Shown: positions 16,848 through 28,833, counted from the first letter of the stretch. The stretch: 64,000 bases of DNA from Nitratireductor sp. XY-223 (GCF_004959855.1 NZ_SPNT01000005.1:1-64000), one strand, 5' to 3'. Program-made: numbers and translations. Notes: a model not told the origin generated them from the letters alone.

Positions 16848-19800
16848 ATGCCGACGGGGCGTTACCCTTTCATCGATATCGCCGTGCATGACAAGGTTCG
16901 CGCGCATTTCGCGTCCGGCGAGGCGGTGATCGTGTTGTCGGCGACGCTCGATGCGATCCACTGGGTCAACGGCAGCGGCGCACGCCTTTTCGGGCATGAA
17001 TCCCTTTACGAATGCATGGACGAGGGGCTCGATCCGGCCACGGTCGCCTATCGCCAGATCGAGGCCGCGGCGAAGGCCGTCCGCAGCCGCGATGCCGGCA
17101 CCGCCTACGCGTTCGTCATGCGCGCCGGCGCGGGTTTCCGCCGTCCGCTCCTTTCCGCCAGCATGGAACAGATCGCCCTGCCCGACGGCCAGAACGCGCT
17201 GCTGCTGACAGCCGGAGAGGGGGAAGCAGCGGCGAGTGCCGAAGAGATGGCGTCGCATATCCTGGACGGTTTCGAGGAAATGGACACGCACGCGGCGGTG
17301 CTCGATGACAACGGCGCGGTGCTCGAGGCGACCCATTCCTTCGAAAGGCTGCAGCTCGGCGACGCGGTCCGGCGGGAAATCGTCTCGGAAGCATCGGCCG
17401 GCAGCGAGCGCCTCGTCAAGCACCCGATCCCGACGGCCCTCGGGCAGTTGCCGGCGGCGGTTGCGCGCATCTGCGACACCCCGGCACTGTTCCTGCTCTT
17501 CGCCGTCGAATTGCCGGCCGGCGAAACCCTACCCGCCGCCGCGGAGCCCGCGGCGCAACGGGTTCCGGAAGCGCCCAAAAGACCGGTTGCAAAAGCGGCG
17601 CCGCCAGCGCCCCGACGGGACGCGATCCCGTCCGTCCTCAACATGGCGCCGGAAAAACCGGCGGCGAAACCGGCTCCCGCCGAACCGGGCAGTTCCGGGT
17701 CCGCTGCCGAAAAACCGGCGGCAGCCGCACCGATCGAAAAACCGTCATTCGTGTTCGATCCGGACAAGCGGCCGACGCGCTTCGTCTGGAAAATCGACGC
17801 CGAGGGCTGTTTCGACGAAATCTCGCGGGAGTTCGCCGAGACCGTCGGCCCCAATGCCGCCGACGTGCAGGGACGCAAATTCGCCGACGTGGCGCAGGTC
17901 TTCAACATCGATCCGGACCATACGATCGGCGATCTGCTGCACAAGCGCGATACCTGGTCCGGCAAAACCGTCATGTGGCCCGTGCAGGGCACCGATCTGC
18001 GCGTCCCGGTCGATCTGGCGGCGCTTCCCACCTATTCGCGCGAGCGCGAATTCGACGGCTTCCGTGGCTTCGGCATCGTCAGGCCGGCGGATTCGGTCAG
18101 CGATCCGGAACGCATCGGCCTGGCGCTTTCAAGCGCCGGCGTGTTGAACCTGGACCAGATCGGGCAGCAGGTGCCGGCGGAAGACACAGATACACCGGAA
18201 CCGGTTGCGGGCGCGGAAACCGGCGACGGCGATACAGCACCGACCAACGAGGCGGAGCCGGCCGGAACCGACGCGGGTCCTGAAGGTGAAAGCGCACCGG
18301 ACGACCAGCCGGCGCTGGAAATCAGCGACACACCGGGCCGGCGCCACACCGATAAGGTCATCCGGCTGGAGGAGCGCCGACAGCGCTCGCGCGAGGGCCT
18401 CAGCAAAACCGAGAAACAGGCTTTGCGCGAGATCGCGGAGCAGCTTGGCGGAGAAGGCGGCGAGGACGATGAGCAGCCGGCGCAGCCTTTCGGCAAGCGC
18501 AGCGCTCCGCCGGAGACGGCACACAATGACGATGCGGCCGGAGCCGGTGAGCCGGCCGCCGATCAGCGCCGGCCCGATGTCTTCGAACCGGAAGAGCCGC
18601 AGGCGGACGAAAGCGAAGCCTCGCATCAGGCGGACAGGTCGGTTACGGCGGCGGTCCTCGAACAGCTGCCGGTGCCCGTCATTATCCATGACGGCACGAC
18701 CATCTTTTACATCAACGAAGAGTTCCGTCAGTTCACCGGATACCTGACGAAGACGGAACTCAACGAGGCCGGGGGAATGGTCGCCCTGTTCGATGACGGC
18801 AACGGCGGCGCCGGCGACGAGGCAGTCTCGACCGGCGGGAACCTGGTGCTGTGCACCTACGACGGCGCACGCGCCAGCGTCCGGGCGAAACTGCGGTCGG
18901 TGCTTTGGGACGGCGGCCGTGCGCTCATGCTCGCCCTGCAGCCGATGTCAGACGCCTCGCCCGATGTGGCACCGGATGAACCGGAGACGGCCGCCCGCGA
19001 AATGACCCGCGCACAGGAGCCCGACCAGCAGCTGTCGGCGCTCGAGGTCGAGGTGGACGAATTGCGGTCCATTCTCGAGACAGCCACCGACGGTGTGGTT
19101 CTGATCGGCGAAGACGGCATCATCCGGTCGATGAACAACTCCGCCTGCGCGCTGTTCGACTACGACGAGACGGAAACCAGCGGCCGGCCGTTCGCCATGC
19201 TGTTTGCCCACGAAAGCCAGCGCGCCGTCCAGGACTATCTTTCCGGCCTGACCGGCAATGGCGTGGCCAGCGTGCTCAATGACGGCCGCGAGGTCATCGG
19301 ACGCGAAGCCTCAGGCGGTTTCCTGCCGCTGTTCATGACCATCGGCCATCTTTCCGGCTCGAACGGGTATTGCGCCGTCATGCGCGACATCACCCAGTGG
19401 AAGCGCGCGGAGGAAGAACTGCGCTCGGCCAAGCGGGAGGCGGAAACCGCAAGCTCGCACAAAAGCGAGTTCCTTGCCCGGGTCAGCCACGAGATCCGCA
19501 CGCCGCTCAACGCGATCATCGGCTTCGCCGAACTGATGGCCGAGGAGCGGTTCGGCCCGATCGGCAGCCCGCGCTACGTCGAATATGCCAACGATATCCG
19601 CCGTTCCGGCAAGCATGTGCTCGACATCGTCAACGACCTGCTCGACATCTCCAAGATCGAGGCCGGCGAGCAGGAGCTTGATTTCAGCGCCGTTTCGCTG
19701 AACGACGCGCTGCTGGAGACGATTTCGATCCTGCAGCCACAAGCCAACAGCCAGCGTGTCATCGTGCGCACGAGCCTTTCGTCGGCCGTTCCGGAAGTGG

Positions 19801-20159
19801 TCGCCGACAGGCGCTCCATCAAGCAGATCGCCATCAATATTCTGTCCAACGCAATCCGCTTCACGCCCGCAGGGGGACAAATCGTCGTCTCGACGACCTA
19901 CGAGCCCAGCGGCAATGTCAGCCTGCGCATTCGTGATACCGGCGTCGGCATGACGCGCTTCCAGCTTGAACAGGCGATGAAACCGTTCAAACAGGTCGCC
20001 GGATTCCATCGTCAGCGCGGCGAAGGCACGGGCCTCGGACTGCCTCTCGCCAAGGCAATGGCCGAGGCGAACCGGGCGCAGTTCGCGATGAATTCGCAGC
20101 CCGGACAGGGCACGCTGGTGGAGATCATCTTCCCCTCGCAGCGCGTCCTGGCCGAATAG
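16848..20159 (+). CDS. PAS-domain sensor histidine kinase, PdhS/CbrA-like (DivK kinase family)
   Basis: About 1103 residues with no TM segments, hence cytosolic. The ATG at 16848 has AGGAG five bases upstream. The N-terminus (RYPFIDIAVHDKVRAHFASGEAVIV) is typical of the rhizobial PdhS/CbrA kinases. A Pro/Ala-rich linker and a PAS-like segment (about 300-400) follow, then a long acidic linker, PAS domains at about 600-660 and 738-850, the HisKA domain with phospho-acceptor His881 (VSHEIRTPLNAIIGF), and an HATPase domain (DTGVGM; GEGTGLGLPLAKAMAE). Relatives phosphorylate or dephosphorylate DivK and control asymmetric division. The CtrA box upstream fits a cell-cycle role. PdhS, CbrA or another PleC/DivJ homologue cannot be told apart without alignment. 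Confidence 0.88.
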   Translation: MPTGRYPFIDIAVHDKVRAHFASGEAVIVLSATLDAIHWVNGSGARLFGHESLYECMDEGLDPATVAYRQIEAAAKAVRSRDAGTAYAFVMRAGAGFRRPLLSASMEQIALPDGQNALLLTAGEGEAAASAEEMASHILDGFEEMDTHAAVLDDNGAVLEATHSFERLQLGDAVRREIVSEASAGSERLVKHPIPTALGQLPAAVARICDTPALFLLFAVELPAGETLPAAAEPAAQRVPEAPKRPVAKAAPPAPRRDAIPSVLNMAPEKPAAKPAPAEPGSSGSAAEKPAAAAPIEKPSFVFDPDKRPTRFVWKIDAEGCFDEISREFAETVGPNAADVQGRKFADVAQVFNIDPDHTIGDLLHKRDTWSGKTVMWPVQGTDLRVPVDLAALPTYSREREFDGFRGFGIVRPADSVSDPERIGLALSSAGVLNLDQIGQQVPAEDTDTPEPVAGAETGDGDTAPTNEAEPAGTDAGPEGESAPDDQPALEISDTPGRRHTDKVIRLEERRQRSREGLSKTEKQALREIAEQLGGEGGEDDEQPAQPFGKRSAPPETAHNDDAAGAGEPAADQRRPDVFEPEEPQADESEASHQADRSVTAAVLEQLPVPVIIHDGTTIFYINEEFRQFTGYLTKTELNEAGGMVALFDDGNGGAGDEAVSTGGNLVLCTYDGARASVRAKLRSVLWDGGRALMLALQPMSDASPDVAPDEPETAAREMTRAQEPDQQLSALEVEVDELRSILETATDGVVLIGEDGIIRSMNNSACALFDYDETETSGRPFAMLFAHESQRAVQDYLSGLTGNGVASVLNDGREVIGREASGGFLPLFMTIGHLSGSNGYCAVMRDITQWKRAEEELRSAKREAETASSHKSEFLARVSHEIRTPLNAIIGFAELMAEERFGPIGSPRYVEYANDIRRSGKHVLDIVNDLLDISKIEAGEQELDFSAVSLNDALLETISILQPQANSQRVIVRTSLSSAVPEVVADRRSIKQIAINILSNAIRFTPAGGQIVVSTTYEPSGNVSLRIRDTGVGMTRFQLEQAMKPFKQVAGFHRQRGEGTGLGLPLAKAMAEANRAQFAMNSQPGQGTLVEIIFPSQRVLAE

Positions 20160-20181
20160 GCATCATGGGGTCGCGAGCCAG

Positions 20182-20198
20182 TTTAGAACATTTCTAAA
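20182..20198. promoter_or_regulatory. Irr-type iron control element (ICE)
   Basis: TTTAGAACATTTCTAAA is a perfect 7-3-7 inverted repeat (19 bases with the flanking G/C). It matches the ICE motif bound by the haem-responsive iron regulator Irr in Rhizobiales. It lies 75 bases before the start of an iron-type ABC permease, in a 113-base gap after the kinase gene. Confidence 0.75.
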
Positions 20199-20272
20199 CT
20201 ATTGATTTTGCAGATTTTCTTGACGCTGGACCTCATATCTGCTTTCGAGGCCTGTTAGGACGGCGCGCGCAC

Positions 20273-22018
20273 ATGCGGGCGCTGTGCCACTGGAAGTCAC
20301 CCGGTCGGGGTCAGTCGAAATTGCACAAGCCGCTCCTGCAAATCAGCACAAGCACGATCCGCAGCGAGAATCCGTTTCTCCTGGCGCTGGCCGGCTTCGT
20401 TGCCGTGTTCGTACTGGTGCCGGTCGCGGCGCTGGTCTACCTGGCCGTCACCGGGCAAAGCAGCGAATGGCCGCACCTGATCCGCTATGTGATTCCGCAT
20501 TCGGTGTGGACGACGGCCGCGCTCCTTGCCGGCGTTGCCGTAACCGCGGGCTCCATGGGTATCCTCAGCGCCTGGCTCGTCGTCTCATTCGATTTTCCTG
20601 CACGGCGGGTCCTGTCCTGGGCCCTGGTTCTGCCTTTTGCCGTGCCCACCTACCTTGCCGCCTATTCCTATGGTGAGTTTCTCGATTTCACCGGGCCGGT
20701 CCAGTCGACGCTGCGCTCGATTTTCGGGTTCCGGTCCGGCACGGATTACTGGTTTCCGGAGGTCCGGTCGCTTCCCGGCGCGACGCTCGTGCTTTCGAGC
20801 GTGCTTTATCCGTATGTCTACCTGACGACACGGGCGCTGTTCCTTATGCAGGGCCGCACGGCCAGCGACGTCGCAAGGACCCTCGGCGCCGGTCCGCTGC
20901 TTGTCTTCTGGCGGGTCCAGCTGCCCATGGCACGCCCCGCCATTGTCATCGGCATTACCCTGGCGCTGATGGAAACGGTCAACGACATCGGCGCGGTTGA
21001 ATATCTCGGCGTCAACACGCTGACCTTCGCCATATACGACACCTGGCTCAATCGCGGCGACCTTGCCGGCGCCGTGCAGATAGCCTGCGCGATGCTGTTC
21101 CTTGCCGTGGCCGCCGTGTTCGTCGAGCGATGGGGCCGCCGCAGGCAGCGCTACAATATGAACCGAACGACGGGTGCGGTTCACGATGCGGTGCCGGTGC
21201 CGCTACGGGGCGTTCGAAAATGGCTGGCGACCGCACTATGCCTGATGCCGATCGCACTGGGTTTCGGCATTCCGGGCTACGTCATGGGCAGCTACGCGGT
21301 CAAGCGCTTCGAACAGCTTCTTGACGGGCGGATCTATTCGGCCCTCATGGACAGTCTGATGGTGTCAAGCGCGACGGCAGTCTGCACGGTGCTGCTGGCT
21401 TTCGCGCTCGCCTACGCGGCGCGGGTCTCGCGGCAGCGCTTCGTATCGCTGACGAGCAAGATCGCATCCTTCGGCTACGCAATTCCCGGTACCGTACTCG
21501 CTCTCGGCGTCCTGATACCCTTTTCAGCCCTCGACGGCGCAATCAATACATTCACGCGGGACAATTTCGATTTCAGCGTCGGCCTCATATTCACCGGATC
21601 CGGCATCGCGATCATCTACGCCTGCAGCATCCGCTTTCTGACCATGGCGGAAGGTTCGATCGAATCCGGGTTCCAGAAACTCTCGCCGCATCTGGATATG
21701 GCCGCACGCACCCTCGGCCGCAGCGCAGGCCAGACCTTCTGGAGCGTCCTGCTGCCGGTCATGAAACCGGCGGTTGTAACGGCGGCACTCCTGGTTTTCA
21801 TCGACACGCTCAAGGAGCTGTCGGCCACGTTGCTGCTGCGGCCGTTCAACTTCAACACGCTCGCCACCCTCGTCTACGAGGATGCCTCGCGGGCAAGGGT
21901 CGAGGAGGCGTCCGTCGCCGCCCTCATCATCATCATCGCCGGGATTGTGCCGGTGATCTTCCTGTCGCGCAGCATGATCGACAACGGCAACCGGTTTCGG
22001 GGCCTGATCCGGCGCTGA
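20273..22018 (+). CDS. Iron(III) ABC transporter permease, fused two-domain type
   Basis: A 581-residue membrane protein with about 12 TM segments in two homologous halves. Each half has an inner-membrane-component loop with the EAA signature: 'ARTLGAGPLLVFWRVQLPMARPAIVIG' (about residue 198) and 'ARTLGRSAGQTFWSVLLPVMKPAVVTA' (about 480). The segment 'VNDIGAVEYLGVNTLTFAIYDTWLNRGDLAGA' and the ending 'DTLKELSATLLLRPFNFNTLATLVYEDASRARVEEASVAAL' are those of FbpB/SfuB ferric-iron permeases. The upstream Irr box fits. No binding protein or ATPase gene adjoins it, so its partners must be encoded elsewhere. The ATG at 20273 is the first available; its ribosome binding site is unclear. Confidence 0.9.
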   Translation: MRALCHWKSPGRGQSKLHKPLLQISTSTIRSENPFLLALAGFVAVFVLVPVAALVYLAVTGQSSEWPHLIRYVIPHSVWTTAALLAGVAVTAGSMGILSAWLVVSFDFPARRVLSWALVLPFAVPTYLAAYSYGEFLDFTGPVQSTLRSIFGFRSGTDYWFPEVRSLPGATLVLSSVLYPYVYLTTRALFLMQGRTASDVARTLGAGPLLVFWRVQLPMARPAIVIGITLALMETVNDIGAVEYLGVNTLTFAIYDTWLNRGDLAGAVQIACAMLFLAVAAVFVERWGRRRQRYNMNRTTGAVHDAVPVPLRGVRKWLATALCLMPIALGFGIPGYVMGSYAVKRFEQLLDGRIYSALMDSLMVSSATAVCTVLLAFALAYAARVSRQRFVSLTSKIASFGYAIPGTVLALGVLIPFSALDGAINTFTRDNFDFSVGLIFTGSGIAIIYACSIRFLTMAEGSIESGFQKLSPHLDMAARTLGRSAGQTFWSVLLPVMKPAVVTAALLVFIDTLKELSATLLLRPFNFNTLATLVYEDASRARVEEASVAALIIIIAGIVPVIFLSRSMIDNGNRFRGLIRR

Positions 22019-22051
22019 CAGAAATTTCCGTTTGTTTTCAACGGGTAAAAA

Positions 22052-22074
22052 AAAGGTGCGCGGAGCGCACCTTT
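22052..22074 (-). terminator. Intrinsic terminator for the leftward acetoacetate-CoA ligase gene
   Basis: AAAGGTGCGC pairs perfectly with GCGCACCTTT around a three-base loop. On the minus strand the hairpin is followed by a run of eight or more T, so it terminates the ligase transcript about 230 bases after its stop. It also lies 34 bases after the permease stop and may end that message too. Confidence 0.8.
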
Positions 22075-22108
22075 AATGTCTGTATGCTGTTTGCGGGGCA
22101 CGGTATTC

Positions 22109-22122
22109 AATGTCCGGACATT
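22109..22122. other. 14-bp perfect palindrome in the permease/ligase gap
   Basis: AATGTCCGGACATT is self-complementary. It lies in the 288-base gap between two convergent genes (22019-22306), which otherwise holds the terminator and several TAAC-rich bits but no gene that I can see. Its role is unknown; it sits between gene ends, where an operator would be unusual. Confidence 0.4.
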
Positions 22123-22306
22123 GTCGCGGGCACGTCGGAGAATACGTTAATGGTTGGTATCGTAAGGCCTTGATTGCTAACGCATCCTTAACAAAGCTTC
22201 ACGAATTGTAACCAATGGCCTGTTGTGGCGAAGACGGTAAATTTCCCGGTAACGGTCCGTTAACCAAAGCCGGCGTGCGTTCGGTGAACCGCAGGTTGAT
22301 TGCCGC

Positions 22307-24259
<1,953 letters not shown>

Positions 24260-24403
24260 CCGGCCCTCCCAGCGCGCACGTATTCGATTGGCGGCCTCTT
24301 TAACATGTTGCATCGCAACAAATAAAGCACCCGCCGCCGAAATCGGCATGTTAAGCCAATTTTTAAGCTTCAATTGCTTTCGCCCGCGCAACCAATTACC
24401 CCT

Positions 24404-26326
24404 ATGGCCGTTGGTGCGTTGTGGCGCGCACCGAAACAAAAGGTCAGACGGGACTTGGAACACAGGAGACTATATCGAAGGCGCTGGTTTCGCTGGATCC
24501 TGGCCGCCGTGATCGTCGCGAGCCTCGTGATCGTGGTCAGCGGCATCGCCCTGCCTTTTGCGATTTCCACCGATCTCGTCCGCGACCGGCTCGAGCGCGA
24601 CATCTCGGAATGGACCGGTCACGAGGTGGAACTGCTCGACAACCCGGAAATCGGTTTCTGGCCCGTCCCGCGCATCGAACTGAACCGCATCAGCGTCTCG
24701 TCACGAACCAACGAGGAAGCCCAACCGATCGTCTTCGCGGACGAACTGAAGGCCGATTTTAGCATTCTGTCCGCGCTGCGCGGCAAGCCGAGCTTCTCGA
24801 ATTTCATCCTGGTCCGGCCGGTCTTTACGGTTGAACGGTTCCCGGAAGGCATCACCAGCTGGAACAGCGAATCCGGGCGCATCGCCGAGGGAATGAGCAT
24901 TTCGGTCACGCATGCCGACACGAATGGCGACAGCGAAGCCAATCTGCAACCGATACCTGCCTATCGGCTCGGCGAGGTCACGGTCGAAAACGGCACCTTC
25001 ACATGGATCGATCACGACACGGGCGATACGGAAAAGGTCACCGCCATCAACGGCGCCATCAGCTGGCCCAGGCTGAACGGCGGCATCAGGGCCGATATCA
25101 GCGGCATTTACCGGGGCGAGGCCGCCTCTCTCGGCCTGACATCCAGCCAGCCGCTGCTCCTGCTTTCGCAAAGAACCGCGCAGGTCTCCGTCAACCTGCA
25201 GTCGACGCCCATGAGCGCCAGTTTCGAAGGCACGGCAAGCCTGTCCGATCCGCCCTTCGCCAACGGAACGGTTACCATGCAGAGCCCGTCCATGCGCCAG
25301 GCTCTCGAGTGGGTCGGCACGCAGATCAAGCCGGGTGAGGCGATCGGCGCGCTGTCGCTGGACGCGGAACTGCAGTGGCAGAACGGCCGCGCCATGTTCG
25401 ACAAACTCATCGTCGAGCTGGAGGGAAACCGCGGAATAGGCGTGCTCGACTTCAAGCAGTATGACGACAAGCCCGGGATTTCCGGCACGCTGGCATTCAA
25501 CTCGCTCGATATCGCCTCGTTCCTGCGCGCCTTCACGCCGCTGCCGAGGACCGGGGAGGACATTGCCCAGACGATCGACACCTCGTTCCTCAGTCAGCTC
25601 ATGCTCGATATGCGGCTTTCCTCGCAGTCGGCGAGCTTCGGCCCCATCAGCATGACGAATGTCGCCGCCACGGCGAAAATCGACGAGGGGCGCGCGACCT
25701 TCGATATCGGCGACGCGACCGCCTATAACGGCTCCGTGCTCGGCCGCATAACGCTCGCCGAAAGCGGCATAGAGGGCGGCGGCGAAATCCGCTTTTCCGC
25801 CAGGAACATCAATCTTGAACAGGCCCTCAACGATCTCGGGATCAGCGGCCCGTTCCCGCAGGGCACCGCGACGATCAACGTTGCGCTTTCAACGCCGTTT
25901 CCCACCTGGGCAACGGGCCTGTCGGACCTTGCCGGCAAGTTCGACCTCTCCATTGTCAACGGCTTCGTTCCCTCCTTCGACGCCGCCCGCTTCCGGGAAC
26001 TCGCCGCGACCGAACGTTTCTTCGGGCTTGGCGGCATCTCCTCGGGCTCCTTCCCGTTCACGTCGGCCGAATTCGAGGCGCGCTTCGCCAACGGCATCGC
26101 CGAGATCGTCAAGGGAGAGATCGACGCCGAGAACGCGCATCTGAGCCTTACCGGCATCATTCCCTACCAGCGCGGCGGCCTGGCGCTTATCGGCGTGCTC
26201 AACGAAGTCGCCGAGCCGGCCGAAGACGCGGGAACGGAACAGGCCGCTGTCACCGACGAGAGCGTGCAGTTCTTCGTCGGCGGCTCCTGGCCGACACCGG
26301 TCATCTCGCCGATCATCAGCAACTGA
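24404..26326 (+). CDS. AsmA-family protein
   Basis: About 640 residues. One N-terminal transmembrane anchor ([23 protein letters not shown], about residues 28-50) is followed by '[48 protein letters not shown]', the standard opening of AsmA repeats. The C-terminal part (about 460-600) contains '[13 protein letters not shown]' and '[35 protein letters not shown]', the AsmA_2-type end. AsmA-like proteins are long beta-groove bridges involved in phospholipid traffic to the outer membrane. It is divergent from the ligase gene. The start is uncertain: ATG at 24374 is possible, and neither has a good ribosome binding site. Confidence 0.85.
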   Translation: MAVGALWRAPKQKVRRDLEHRRLYRRRWFRWILAAVIVASLVIVVSGIALPFAISTDLVRDRLERDISEWTGHEVELLDNPEIGFWPVPRIELNRISVSSRTNEEAQPIVFADELKADFSILSALRGKPSFSNFILVRPVFTVERFPEGITSWNSESGRIAEGMSISVTHADTNGDSEANLQPIPAYRLGEVTVENGTFTWIDHDTGDTEKVTAINGAISWPRLNGGIRADISGIYRGEAASLGLTSSQPLLLLSQRTAQVSVNLQSTPMSASFEGTASLSDPPFANGTVTMQSPSMRQALEWVGTQIKPGEAIGALSLDAELQWQNGRAMFDKLIVELEGNRGIGVLDFKQYDDKPGISGTLAFNSLDIASFLRAFTPLPRTGEDIAQTIDTSFLSQLMLDMRLSSQSASFGPISMTNVAATAKIDEGRATFDIGDATAYNGSVLGRITLAESGIEGGGEIRFSARNINLEQALNDLGISGPFPQGTATINVALSTPFPTWATGLSDLAGKFDLSIVNGFVPSFDAARFRELAATERFFGLGGISSGSFPFTSAEFEARFANGIAEIVKGEIDAENAHLSLTGIIPYQRGGLALIGVLNEVAEPAEDAGTEQAAVTDESVQFFVGGSWPTPVISPIISN

Positions 26327-26447
26327 GACGGGCCGCAGCGCGCCGCTGGGCCTGGCCGCCATCGACCGGACTTGCGGGATCGCGGTCGAATTGATCTTAT
26401 GGCGGAGCACAAGGGACGCATCGACCCAAAAACGCCGGGAGGGGCGA

Positions 26448-27053
26448 ATGGGGATTCAGTTCTGGTTTTCCATCGGCAGTACATACACGTATCTGACCGT
26501 CACGCGGCTGCCCGCCATCGAGAAGGCGACCGGCATCGAATTCGAATGGTACCCGTTCAGCATTCGCGCAATCATGAAGGAAATGAACAATATCCCGTTC
26601 CAGAAGAAACCGGTGAAAACCCGGCATATGTGGCGCGATATCGAGCGGCGCGCGCAAATATACGGTATGAAGCCGCACGTTCCGGCACCCTATCCCCTTG
26701 AACAGTTCGACATGGCCAATCGCGTGGCGGTCCACGCAATGGACAAGGACTGGCTCAGGGACTACGTGATCGTCACCTACCGCAAGTGGTTCGAGGATGG
26801 CGAGCCGGCCGGCAGCGAACCCAACCTGACCACGACCCTCCGGGAAATCGGCCAGGATCCGGAAACGGTCATCGCTGCGGCGAATTCCCCCGAAACCGAG
26901 GCCGCCTACCAGGCCATGACGGACAGGGCGCGCGCTAAGGACATTTTCGGCGTTCCGTCCTTTGTCGTCGGCGACGAGCTATTCTGGGGCGACGACCGTC
27001 TTGAAGATGCCATCGCGTGGCACCGACACGGGCACCTCGGCCAGGACCGGTAG
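26448..27053 (+). CDS. DsbA-fold protein, 2-hydroxychromene-2-carboxylate isomerase family
   Basis: A 201-residue protein. GGGAGGGG lies 5-12 bases before the ATG. The thioredoxin-like N-terminus has 'FWFSIGSTYTYLTVTRLP', where SPYSYLA-type residues replace the redox CXXC of DsbA, so it is not an oxidoreductase. The helical insert follows, and the C-terminus has 'ARAKDIFGVPSFVVGDELFWGDDRLEDA', the cis-proline loop and end of the HccA/NahD and kappa-class GST family. The family uses glutathione for isomerisation, which fits with gshA in the genome. Aromatic degradation genes are not adjacent, so the true substrate is open. Confidence 0.88.
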   Translation: MGIQFWFSIGSTYTYLTVTRLPAIEKATGIEFEWYPFSIRAIMKEMNNIPFQKKPVKTRHMWRDIERRAQIYGMKPHVPAPYPLEQFDMANRVAVHAMDKDWLRDYVIVTYRKWFEDGEPAGSEPNLTTTLREIGQDPETVIAAANSPETEAAYQAMTDRARAKDIFGVPSFVVGDELFWGDDRLEDAIAWHRHGHLGQDR

Positions 27054-27119
27054 CGCCATGTCCGGCCATCGAACCCTGCGGAAAGGCACGGCTGTTCCAA
27101 CACCGGCGGCCTTCGGCTG

Positions 27120-28661
27120 ATGCAGAAAAGCGGTGGTAAGTGGCAGGGCTGGCAAAAGGCGATGTCGCTCGCCAGCGATGTCGACGACACCTTCGCCGAC
27201 GATGGTTCCGGTCTTGTCGAAGCCAACCTAAAGGCCAGGAAATACCGGCAGATTTTCGAGCGGATCGGCCTTCCGGGCGCCGCCTACGACCGTAACGGCA
27301 CGATGCTTTACGTCGATGCCGGGCTATCCGGCGAGGCTCCGCAGCGGCTGGAGGCCGACCAGGAGACCGGGTTTGACGCAAGCGCCTCCGGCACCGCACT
27401 GCTGATGATCCACGATCTCGGCAGGAAGGCCTGGCCCGGCGAACCGGACCATCCCGCGGCCCGCTACCTGGTGCTGTGCATCGAAAAACCGGCATTCGAG
27501 CGTCTCATGTCCACGGTCTGGCCGGGCCTCGCCCTCACCGGTGCGGAGTTCCGCCTCGTGGTGTCGCTGCTTGCCGGCCGGTCGCTGCGCGAGACCGCAC
27601 AGGCCGACGGCCTGTCCTACAACACGAAGCGCAAGCAACTCCTGTCCGTCACGGCAAAGGCCGGTGTATCGGGTCAGACCGATGTGACCAGGATCATCGG
27701 ATTCGCGCTGACGGACCATTTGCTTGACCGCCTCGCTTTCCCGGTTCCCGAGAGAAACGACGTCACCTTCTTCAAGGACAGTTACGGGTCGGCGTTGCGC
27801 ATCCATGACGTGACCGTGGGGTCGCAAGACCGCCTGCGGGTCTTCGAGCTCGGACCGAGGGACGGCCGGCCCTGCCTGCTCTACCATCCCATGCTGTTTC
27901 CGGTCCTGCCGCTGCAAGGCGAATTGCGCGCGCTGGAGCTGCACAATGTCCGGCTGCTCATTCCGGTCAGACCATGGTTTTGCGGCTCGGAACGGCAGAA
28001 ATCGTCCGTGCCGCCAGCCAGGAAACTGGTCGCGCAGATGGCCGAGGAAACGGCGACCATGATCCAGCTTTTCGGGCTCGGCCGCGTGCCCGTCATCGCG
28101 ACCGTCTTTGGCGCCGTGTGGGCAAGCGCGCTGGCCCACCATGCACCCGATCTCGTTTCGCGGCTGGTGTTCGTTTCGGCGCCCACGCCCTACGACAAGT
28201 CCGCAGCGACGCGCAGCTTCGTTCACGCCATGCTGCCGTTCGTGCGGGAGACGCCGCTCATCGCGGAGGCCTTCGTCCGCCTCCACGCGCGGATTCTCAC
28301 CTCATCGCGGCTGGCGGAATTGGGTTTCCTGCGGACCTACAAATCGAGCGCTGCCGACACGGCCACGCTCCGCCAGCTTCTGGCCGAGGGCTGGATCCAG
28401 CGCTGCGTGCGGCAGGTGCTCACCTATTCAGGTTCCGGCGTCGCCAACGAGCTGCGGGCCAATGTGCTCGACTGGACCTCAGCGCTGGCGGGCGTCGATA
28501 CCGAGATGGTGTTCCTGCACGGCGAGGAGGATCTCATGAGCCCGCTGGCGCTGATCGAGCCGCTGGTGGAACGCCTGCCCCAGGCCCGCCTGGAGGTCGT
28601 CGAAAATGCCGGACAGCTCTTTTACCTCGATCGCTTCGAGCGGATCCTGCAAGCCGTTTGA
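27120..28661 (+). CDS. Fusion of a LuxR-like HTH domain with an alpha/beta-hydrolase
   Basis: A 513-residue protein. Residues about 40-135 look like a degenerate PAS-like sensor (FERIGLPGAAYDRNGTMLYVD). Residues about 140-195 form a LuxR-type helix-turn-helix: 'LTGAEFRLVVSLLAGRSLRETAQADGLSYNTKRKQLLSVTAKAGVSGQTDV', where the usual 'S..TVr.hl..i..K.g' is recognisable. From about 225 to the end is an alpha/beta-hydrolase-like domain: 'VFELGPRDGRPCLLYHPML', 'GRVPVIATVFGAVWASALAHHAPDLVSRLVFVSAP' and 'MVFLHGEEDLMSP'. The nucleophile elbow has FGAVWA rather than GxSxG, so the serine appears to be lost and the domain may be a ligand sensor. No partner gene is obvious. Confidence 0.8.
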   Translation: MQKSGGKWQGWQKAMSLASDVDDTFADDGSGLVEANLKARKYRQIFERIGLPGAAYDRNGTMLYVDAGLSGEAPQRLEADQETGFDASASGTALLMIHDLGRKAWPGEPDHPAARYLVLCIEKPAFERLMSTVWPGLALTGAEFRLVVSLLAGRSLRETAQADGLSYNTKRKQLLSVTAKAGVSGQTDVTRIIGFALTDHLLDRLAFPVPERNDVTFFKDSYGSALRIHDVTVGSQDRLRVFELGPRDGRPCLLYHPMLFPVLPLQGELRALELHNVRLLIPVRPWFCGSERQKSSVPPARKLVAQMAEETATMIQLFGLGRVPVIATVFGAVWASALAHHAPDLVSRLVFVSAPTPYDKSAATRSFVHAMLPFVRETPLIAEAFVRLHARILTSSRLAELGFLRTYKSSAADTATLRQLLAEGWIQRCVRQVLTYSGSGVANELRANVLDWTSALAGVDTEMVFLHGEEDLMSPLALIEPLVERLPQARLEVVENAGQLFYLDRFERILQAV

Positions 28662-28833
28662 ACCACAGGCGAAATGACCATCTTATGATCCAAATGGGTA
28701 ATGACAGCCGCGACCCGGTGACTTCAATCTGCAGACAAATCGCCGCGTAGGGCCGGTTTCCGGACGCTTTCGAACGTCACCGAGTCGATTCCGACGCGAG
28801 GGATCACTGTCGGCAGTTTGAGGATCGCCGCTG

